Assembly: GCA_035318985.1 (NCBI GenBank)
Contig: DATHDP010000069.1
Coordinates: 1-56,341 of the forward strand
DNA length: 56,341 nucleotides
DNA from: VBAS01 sp035318985
GTDB lineage: Bacteria > Bacteroidota > Bacteroidia > Chitinophagales > Chitinophagaceae
Reading direction: 5' to 3'
Below, piece by piece: positions 51,367-56,341 of this stretch (position 1 is its first letter; each line of letters starts with the position of its first letter). Both the position numbers and the translations under genes were made by a program. The notes below the pieces were generated by a model. It searched no databases. It was not told the DNA's origin and saw only the letters and a list, made by a program, of their open reading frames with translations.

Positions 51367-51738
51367 TCAATTTTCTAACGCACCATCTTCTTTAAATTTC
51401 TTGAAAACTGCAATTACATCTGCTGGTAATTTTTCTGTCTTTTTAAATGGCATAAAGCCTCTGTCAGTTGGGTTAAGCTCTATACGATGGATGATGTCAT
51501 CAATATCTGCTTTTACATTTGCATAGTTATCGTATGCCTTTTTATTTCCGCCTTTTGATGGAATATGGCAAGGGGCACAATTACCGGCAATAACGGTAGA
51601 AACTTTTGCAGTATAAGTAGTTTTAGGAGCAGCAGCGGCTGCCTTGGCTTCTGCCTTAGCGGCTTTCTTGGAAGATGAACAATAAGTGAGGCCCATTGCA
51701 AGAACGGCCACACCAGCGAATACATAGATTTTTTTCAT
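51367..51738 (-). CDS. Small c-type cytochrome-like lipoprotein
   Basis: 123 residues from MKKIYVFAGVAVLAMGLTYC, with lipobox LTYC; an upstream ATG at 51834 would overlap the divergent MFS gene. An Ala/Lys linker precedes a single heme-binding motif NCAPCHIPSKGG, and FMPFKKTEKLPADVIAVFKK supplies the likely distal Met. It should be an outer- or inner-membrane-anchored electron carrier, possibly the cytochrome or planctomycete-type C-heme fold. Confidence 0.85.
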   Translation of the reverse strand: MKKIYVFAGVAVLAMGLTYCSSSKKAAKAEAKAAAAAPKTTYTAKVSTVIAGNCAPCHIPSKGGNKKAYDNYANVKADIDDIIHRIELNPTDRGFMPFKKTEKLPADVIAVFKKFKEDGALEN

Positions 51739-51846
51739 TCTATAGGTTTTTTTAGTCTTTAAAAGTATTGAAAAATTCTTAATCAAAGAATCTTTCCTGT
51801 TTTGATAATTATCAAATTTCTCCAGGCGGTACATTTGCGTCTCTTT

Positions 51847-53055
51847 ATGCTAACACCTGTTTTAGCGACATATAAAAATGCATATAGCGGTTTGTCCCGC
51901 TCCACCTGGCTGCTTTCGATAGTAATGTTGATCAATCGAAGCGGGACTATGGTAGTGCCTTTTCTTACGCTTTATCTTATTTCAATGGGCTATAGTGTCT
52001 CTAAGGCGGGATTTGTATTTGCTTTTTTTGGGCTCGGTGCATTTACTGGTGCTTTTGTTGGCGGTAAGCTTACAGATAAAATAGGCTTTTACCCGGTTCA
52101 AATAATAACATTATTGGGCGGCGGAGTTATGTTTTTTGTTTTAGCGCAAATGCATAACTATTGGCTTATTTGTCTTTTCACATATCTGCTCGCATTTATC
52201 AATGAAGCTTTTCGCCCTGCCAATTCTACTGCAATTGCTTTTTATAGCCAACAGGAGAACCGAACAAGGTCTTACGCATTAAACAGGCTTGCAATTAATC
52301 TTGGGTGGGCTATTGGTAGTGGTATTGGCGGGATCCTGGCCAATATAAATTTCAGTTTGCTTTTTTATGTAGATGGCATTACTAATATTGTAGCGGCTAT
52401 TCTTATCTGGGCTTTCTTAAAACCTGTAACGTTTAAGTCAACGAGTGAAAAACATTTTGAACTTGCAAGATCATTATCTCCTTACAGGGATAAAGTTTAC
52501 CTCCTTTTCATTTTACTTACGGTTTTTTTTGCAAGTTGTTTCTTTCAATTATTTACAAACCTCTCCCCTTATTTTTTCAGTGAACTGCATTTTTCAAAAC
52601 CCTTAATTGGTTTTTTGCTGGCAGCAAACGGTATTATAATCGCTATCGTTGAAATGGTATTGATCTATAAATTAGAAGGCAGGCGAAGAAACCTCGGCTA
52701 TATTTTTATCGGGATATTAATGGTGGGTATCGCTTTTCTGATGCTCAATATCCCGGGAATGGGTCCAATCTTGGCTCTTTGTATGATAACCATGATGACA
52801 TTTGGGGAAATTTTTTCCATGCCGTTCATGAATAGCTTTTGGATAAGCAGAACCCAACCAGCTAACAGAGGTGAATATGCGGCTTTATACACAATGGCCT
52901 GGTCGGCAGCACAGACACTCGGCCCTCTTGGTGGCTCTCAATTGGCCGGCCATTTTGGGTTTAAATGGCTCTGGTTCAGTGCCGCCACACTATGTATTAT
53001 AGTTTCTCTTTTGATCAGGCGCCTTGGGAAATCCGATGCAGGCGAAAGAAAGTAA
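51847..53055 (+). CDS. MFS transporter (MdtH/YceL-like)
   Basis: 402 residues from MLTPVLATYKNAYSG; the open frame begins at 51802 but those codons overlap the divergent gene's upstream region. Twelve helices. The MFS motif A is FTGAFVGGKLTDKIGFYPVQ, and NEAFRPANSTAIAFYSQQEN, followed by RTRSYALNRLAINLGWAIG, is typical of drug/H+ antiporters. The substrate is not deducible. Confidence 0.9.
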   Translation: MLTPVLATYKNAYSGLSRSTWLLSIVMLINRSGTMVVPFLTLYLISMGYSVSKAGFVFAFFGLGAFTGAFVGGKLTDKIGFYPVQIITLLGGGVMFFVLAQMHNYWLICLFTYLLAFINEAFRPANSTAIAFYSQQENRTRSYALNRLAINLGWAIGSGIGGILANINFSLLFYVDGITNIVAAILIWAFLKPVTFKSTSEKHFELARSLSPYRDKVYLLFILLTVFFASCFFQLFTNLSPYFFSELHFSKPLIGFLLAANGIIIAIVEMVLIYKLEGRRRNLGYIFIGILMVGIAFLMLNIPGMGPILALCMITMMTFGEIFSMPFMNSFWISRTQPANRGEYAALYTMAWSAAQTLGPLGGSQLAGHFGFKWLWFSAATLCIIVSLLIRRLGKSDAGERK

Positions 53056-53113
53056 CAGGACGTTATGGCCGATTGGCATGATTTTCTTAACTTAATCAGT
53101 TCAAACTTTCATT

Positions 53114-53347
53114 ATGGATAATGTTATAAACAACGCTATGAGTAAAGGATCTAAAAAAGAGTTTCGCAAAACGATTTCGGCAAAATTGGAATCAAGCTTA
53201 GTTGAATTCCAAAACGATCTCAAAGAGAAAAAATTTAAAGCCGCAGTAAAGAGAGCAAGTAAGTTGCTGGCAAATGATCTGTTTGTAAAGCAAAAAAAGA
53301 AAAAAGAAAAAGACAGTACTTTAATGGCAGAATCTATTGGAGCATAA
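53114..53347 (+). CDS. Small conserved basic protein
   Basis: 77 residues, very Lys-rich: KGSKKEFRKTISAKLESSLV, FKAAVKRASKLLANDLFVKQ, then KKKKEKDST. Helical and soluble. It resembles short Chitinophagaceae proteins of unknown function; a nucleic-acid-binding role would fit the charge. Confidence 0.65.
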   Translation: MDNVINNAMSKGSKKEFRKTISAKLESSLVEFQNDLKEKKFKAAVKRASKLLANDLFVKQKKKKEKDSTLMAESIGA

Positions 53348-53392
53348 TTTTTTTACTTATTTCATTGCCGTGTCGCTTTAGGCGGGACGGTT

Positions 53393-53767
53393 TTATTTTG
53401 TCTTCTTATAGTCTAAAATATTTAGCCAAATACTTAAGGCCAGCGAAACAAGAAAAACGATCAGTGTTAGTTTATCAACAAGACCTTTTTGAAAATTAAT
53501 ACCCGTGAGTTTTAATAGTAAGAAATGAACATAAGATGTAGATTGATCATGCAATCCCATTTTTTCCCTGACATTCCAATGCCAATCGGTACAAAAACAA
53601 TAGCCCCAACCGTACCAAATACCAACTATAAACCATGAGGCGGCTGTAAGTAGAAGTGTAATGAGGTTCCAGCGACGGGTCTTTTTCCATGCCCAGCCAA
53701 AACAGTTAAATAACATGAGGATCGTGTGAAAGACAAAGAAAAAAATATTCAGAAATGGGTAAACCAT
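53393..53767 (-). CDS. DUF2784 membrane protein
   Basis: 124 residues, four helices. FHTILMLFNCFGWAWKKTRR and IGWYGWGYC-like sequence (GIWYGWGYCFCTDWHWNVRE) mark DUF2784. Function unknown. Its ATG shares one base with the stop of the CBS gene (TAATG at 53767), so the two are translated as an operon. Confidence 0.87.
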   Translation of the reverse strand: MVYPFLNIFFFVFHTILMLFNCFGWAWKKTRRWNLITLLLTAASWFIVGIWYGWGYCFCTDWHWNVREKMGLHDQSTSYVHFLLLKLTGINFQKGLVDKLTLIVFLVSLALSIWLNILDYKKTK

Positions 53768-54222
53768 TAATATATTTTTCTGCCTTCGTCATAATTCAAC
53801 AGCTGCTCCGCCATAGAATTATCAAATACAGCTTCTTTGTTGGAAATCACCTGGCGCAGAAGATCATGTATGGTAATGACGCCAGCAAATTGCTGGTCAT
53901 TATAAGCAAGCAGGTACCGTGCTTTATGAGAGAGCATTAGGTTCATACAATGTTCTATTGTATGGGCTGTGTCAACCAACGGAAGATCATTGGTCATTAC
54001 TTCTTTTACTTGTGTATTGGCGCTTGAGCGACCTTTCAGAATCACGTTCCGGCTATAGTCTCTTTCACAAAAAATTCCTTTAAACTCATCTCCTTTTTTT
54101 ACAACAAGGTAACTGAGATTAACAGAATTCAGCATTTGCAAAGCATCAATAACCAGTGCATCTTCATTAATATTGTTGAAAACAACTGGTTTGTTCCTCA
54201 AAAGATCGTATACAGTACGCAT
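53767..54222 (-). CDS. CBS-domain protein
   Basis: 151 residues forming a tandem CBS pair: VIDALQMLNSVNLSYLVVKK with GIFCERDYSRNVILKGRSSA, and VKEVMTNDLPLVDTAHTIEH with YLLAYNDQQFAGVITIHDLL. Such pairs bind adenosine nucleotides and sense energy state. It is probably co-transcribed with the DUF2784 membrane protein. Confidence 0.92.
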   Translation of the reverse strand: MRTVYDLLRNKPVVFNNINEDALVIDALQMLNSVNLSYLVVKKGDEFKGIFCERDYSRNVILKGRSSANTQVKEVMTNDLPLVDTAHTIEHCMNLMLSHKARYLLAYNDQQFAGVITIHDLLRQVISNKEAVFDNSMAEQLLNYDEGRKIY

Positions 54223-54344
54223 AACTTATCGTTTGTGATAAAGTTCGGGTTTTTTACCAAAAAACAAATTGATTTCTATCGGTAAAAATACGTGATCATG
54301 GTTTGAAGCACAAGCCTGACTCCTCAGCTTTATTTTTATTACAG

Positions 54345-54352
54345 TATTTTCG
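54345..54352 (+). promoter_or_regulatory. Promoter -7 box
   Basis: TATTTTCG resembles TAnnTTTG and lies 19 bases before the acyl-CoA-binding protein ATG. Confidence 0.4.
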
Positions 54353-54370
54353 CCATAAATCATTTAGAAA

Positions 54371-54628
54371 ATGGACTTGCAAAAACAATTTGAAGAAGCA
54401 GCCGCGAATAGCAAAAATCTAACTGAAAAACCATCTAATGAAGTTTTGCTTCAACTTTATTCCTTATACAAACAAGGCTCCATTGGTGATGTCAATACTG
54501 AACCGCCTTCTAATCCATTTGATTTTGTAAATAAAGCCAAGCATGATGCGTGGACCTCACTGAAAGGGAAAACAAAGGAAGCTGCCATGCAGGAGTATGT
54601 TGATCTTGTTAATAAACTTAAAGGCTGA
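54371..54628 (+). CDS. Acyl-CoA-binding protein
   Basis: 85 residues, the exact size of the four-helix ACBP fold. Key positions are FEEAAANSKNLTEKPSNEVL, LYSLYKQGSIGDVNTEPPSN with the conserved YKQ, and AKHDAWTSLKGKTKEAAMQE, then YVDLV. It binds long-chain acyl-CoA in the cytoplasm. It is common in eukaryotes and some Bacteroidota. It starts 13 bases before the methyltransferase gene. Confidence 0.95.
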   Translation: MDLQKQFEEAAANSKNLTEKPSNEVLLQLYSLYKQGSIGDVNTEPPSNPFDFVNKAKHDAWTSLKGKTKEAAMQEYVDLVNKLKG

Positions 54629-54641
54629 GTTTATTTAGAAT

Positions 54642-55691
54642 ATGCTTGAAAAATACTTACCAATTCTCGTTTGTCCCGTCACACGTTCTGCACTCAGGCT
54701 GCATAAGATCACTGTAAAAACAAAATTATTCAGCAGTGGAGAGAAAGAAATTGTTAGCGAAGGAATTTTGTTTGCTGATAATGATTGGTTCTATCCTGTT
54801 ATTGATGGAGTTCCCCGTTTACTTGTCGAATCTTTTTTAGACGAAGAAGAATTTCTGAAAGCCAATCTCCCGGATTATGAAAGCAGGAAAGAAAATTTAC
54901 TTAATAATTATTCCGATGTCATTAACGAAGCAGTAAAAAAAAATAAAAGAACAAAAAAGAGTTTTGAAATGGAATGGGGTCTTTTCAATTATGAAGAGGA
55001 CAAAACATGGGAACTTCAAGGAGGAGAACTGCTACAAAGATTTTTAAATGAAACTGACGAAACGAAAGAAGCTTTGAAGGGTAAATTGATATTTGATGCT
55101 GGATGCGGTAACGGACAATTGAATCAATACATTGCCCGTTGTGGGGCCATAGTAGTTGGAATGGATCTAAGCAGAAGTGTTGAAAGAGCTTTTTTAAACA
55201 ACATGGAAGAAAATGCTTTTTTCCTGCAGGCCGATGTGCAATATCCTCCCTTGCTATTTGAAAAATTTGATATTGTTCATAGCAGCGGTGTTTTAATTTG
55301 TACCAATAATAGTGAACTTACTTTTTCAAAAATATCACCTTGTGTTAAGAAGAATGGAAAACTAAGTGTTTGGCTTTATCATCCAAGAAAAAACATAGTT
55401 CATAACATGTTTAATTTTTTGAGAAACTACACCTCTAAACTTCCAATTAAAGTTCAATATTATTTATACTTATGTACCCTTTTCCCAGTTAGCTATGTAG
55501 TAAAGAGGATCAAGGGCAATAAACAGAATGGACGGGAAATGATGATCGCTATCATGGATTGGTTTTCGCCTGAATTTCGTTGGGAGCATACACAGGAAGA
55601 AGCGACTGGTTGGTTCACGAAACGAAATTTTAGCGATATAAAAGTGACAACAACCGATACGTTTGGATTCAATATAATTGGGAAAAAATGA
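54642..55691 (+). CDS. Methyltransferase with Trm112-like N-terminal domain
   Basis: 349 residues. The first 65 resemble a Trm112/YbaR zinc-less domain (YLPILVCPVTRSALRLHKIT; WFYPVIDGVPRLLVES). The class I SAM domain has LIFDAGCGNGQLNQYIARCG and VVGMDLSRSVERAF, then IVHSSGVLICTNN. The fusion is found in enzymes near envelope-glycan gene clusters. It abuts the convergent glycosyltransferase gene, with only stop codons between them. The substrate is unknown. Confidence 0.85.
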   Translation: MLEKYLPILVCPVTRSALRLHKITVKTKLFSSGEKEIVSEGILFADNDWFYPVIDGVPRLLVESFLDEEEFLKANLPDYESRKENLLNNYSDVINEAVKKNKRTKKSFEMEWGLFNYEEDKTWELQGGELLQRFLNETDETKEALKGKLIFDAGCGNGQLNQYIARCGAIVVGMDLSRSVERAFLNNMEENAFFLQADVQYPPLLFEKFDIVHSSGVLICTNNSELTFSKISPCVKKNGKLSVWLYHPRKNIVHNMFNFLRNYTSKLPIKVQYYLYLCTLFPVSYVVKRIKGNKQNGREMMIAIMDWFSPEFRWEHTQEEATGWFTKRNFSDIKVTTTDTFGFNIIGKK

Positions 55692-56341
55692 TCAGTTTGT
55701 AGCTGAACTATACAGATCGTCAAACATTCTCCCTACACGACCATAACTAAATTTCTGTTGATTTTCCTCTGCAACCTGTTTAGATTCTATTTGAAAACCA
55801 CTCTCCATAAAATATAGAATTTTATCTGCCAGGTCATTGACTTTACTTTCTGCCACTAATAAGCCAGTAACTCCATCCACTACTAATTCTTTTGTTACAT
55901 CAAGCTCACTAACAATAACCGGCACACCACAACAAAGTGATTCGGCTATCACACAGCCAAAGGTTTCATAGCGGGTGAAATGAACCATTGCATCCGAGTT
56001 ACTTATTTCCTTTGCAACATCAGCATAAGGGATCTCTCCCATAAAGATCACTTGCTTTTCAAGCGAAAGATCTTTAACCTTTTTTTTGAACTTCTCTTTT
56101 GCTGGCCCGATGATCCTCAAAACAAAATCATCTCTTTTCTTTTTTATAAGGGAAAAAGCCCCAAGCATTCCTTCCGGGTTTTTCTGATTTATCAGGGAAG
56201 AAACATGTATAAATCTGAATATGCCACTTCTCTCCTTTTCACGATATTTAAAAATTTCTGCATTTACAACATTTGGAATTACGATCGGGTCTGTAGTTGC
56301 GAGTTTTAGACCGATTAATGCCTCAGCAAGACTTTTTGAAA
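55692..56341 (-). CDS. Family 4 glycosyltransferase, N-terminus beyond window
   Basis: The frame is open from the stop at 55692 to the window edge, so this is the C-terminal part of a GT-B enzyme. Visible motifs: FIHVSSLINQKNPEGMLGAF, VIFMGEIPYADVAKEISNSD and the donor-binding E-x7-E in RYETFGCVIAESLCCGVPVI, then GVTGLLV. An internal ATG at 56168 is not the start. It probably opens an envelope glycan cluster to the right. Confidence 0.9.
   Translation of the reverse strand, partial: SKSLAEALIGLKLATTDPIVIPNVVNAEIFKYREKERSGIFRFIHVSSLINQKNPEGMLGAFSLIKKKRDDFVLRIIGPAKEKFKKKVKDLSLEKQVIFMGEIPYADVAKEISNSDAMVHFTRYETFGCVIAESLCCGVPVIVSELDVTKELVVDGVTGLLVAESKVNDLADKILYFMESGFQIESKQVAEENQQKFSYGRVGRMFDDLYSSATN

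Noticed and set aside
1..56341. CRISPR arrays, rRNA operons and IS elements with transposases
   Set aside because: No regularly spaced repeats, no rRNA-like sequence and no transposase frames were seen.

Overview
The window looks like the chromosome of an AT-rich Bacteroidota species, probably Chitinophagaceae or a close relative. The evidence is a kelch protein with a type IX secretion sorting domain, Bacteroidota-only families (DUF4476, DUF4199), the TTG-N20-TAnnTTTG promoter pattern, short or near-leaderless 5' ends, and few Shine-Dalgarno sequences. Genus cannot be named from the sequence alone.

Layout. 1-2.5 kb: the N-terminal part of a secreted TPR protein, possibly a sensor kinase, divergent from a LytTR DNA-binding protein. 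2.5-10.1 kb: a type III polyketide synthase cluster (3-hydroxyacyl-CoA dehydrogenase, UbiA-like prenyltransferase, type III PKS, methyltransferase, FAD oxidoreductase). A second transcription unit follows (DUF1569, ALDH3-type aldehyde dehydrogenase, lipoprotein). Both units are preceded by a gapless 106-bp block that I count at 75/106 identical positions and that contains the promoter. This suggests one regulon making a phenolic or quinone lipid.

10.1-15.4 kb: a compact integrated element with all genes on the minus strand: tyrosine integrase, excisionase-like HTH, RepA-like ATPase, zinc-ribbon/Toprim primase-like protein, small terminase and a small acidic protein. It has no capsid, portal, large terminase or lysis genes, the layout of a phage satellite (PICI-like). 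Repeated TTGCTAC motifs lie at both ends. A promoter/operator region with nested palindromes precedes the excisionase, which also has a strong Shine-Dalgarno inside a small hairpin. A degenerate tRNA-Pro(CGG) and a second tRNA-Pro 3'-end fragment, each with its own terminator, sit at the right edge.

15.5-25.1 kb: housekeeping and envelope genes: a DUF481 outer-membrane protein, a dihydroorotase homologue lacking its catalytic residues, DUF4199, two glycosyltransferases, and HddA, GmhA and an HddC-GmhB fusion that together can make GDP-D-glycero-alpha-D-manno-heptose. A four-helix-bundle (S23/IVP) gene flanked by inverted repeats is inserted in this operon. 25.1-32.6 kb: a membrane sulfatase-like protein, LepA, a kelch/T9SS protein and a two-gene ABC exporter.

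32.6-40.3 kb: a stress-type region with two DUF892 (YciE) proteins, a frameshifted SemiSWEET, DUF1345, a large clade-2 catalase, a 5'-truncated DedA and an NlpC/P60 lipoprotein. About 44-bp palindromic repeats recur in its intergenic gaps. 40.3-56.3 kb: mostly small lipoproteins, small membrane proteins, acetyltransferases, a DUF4476 repeat protein, VanZ, NIPSNAP, MFS, CBS, an acyl-CoA-binding protein, a methyltransferase and a partial glycosyltransferase. Several rho-independent terminators mark convergent gene pairs. I see no rRNA and no CRISPR array.
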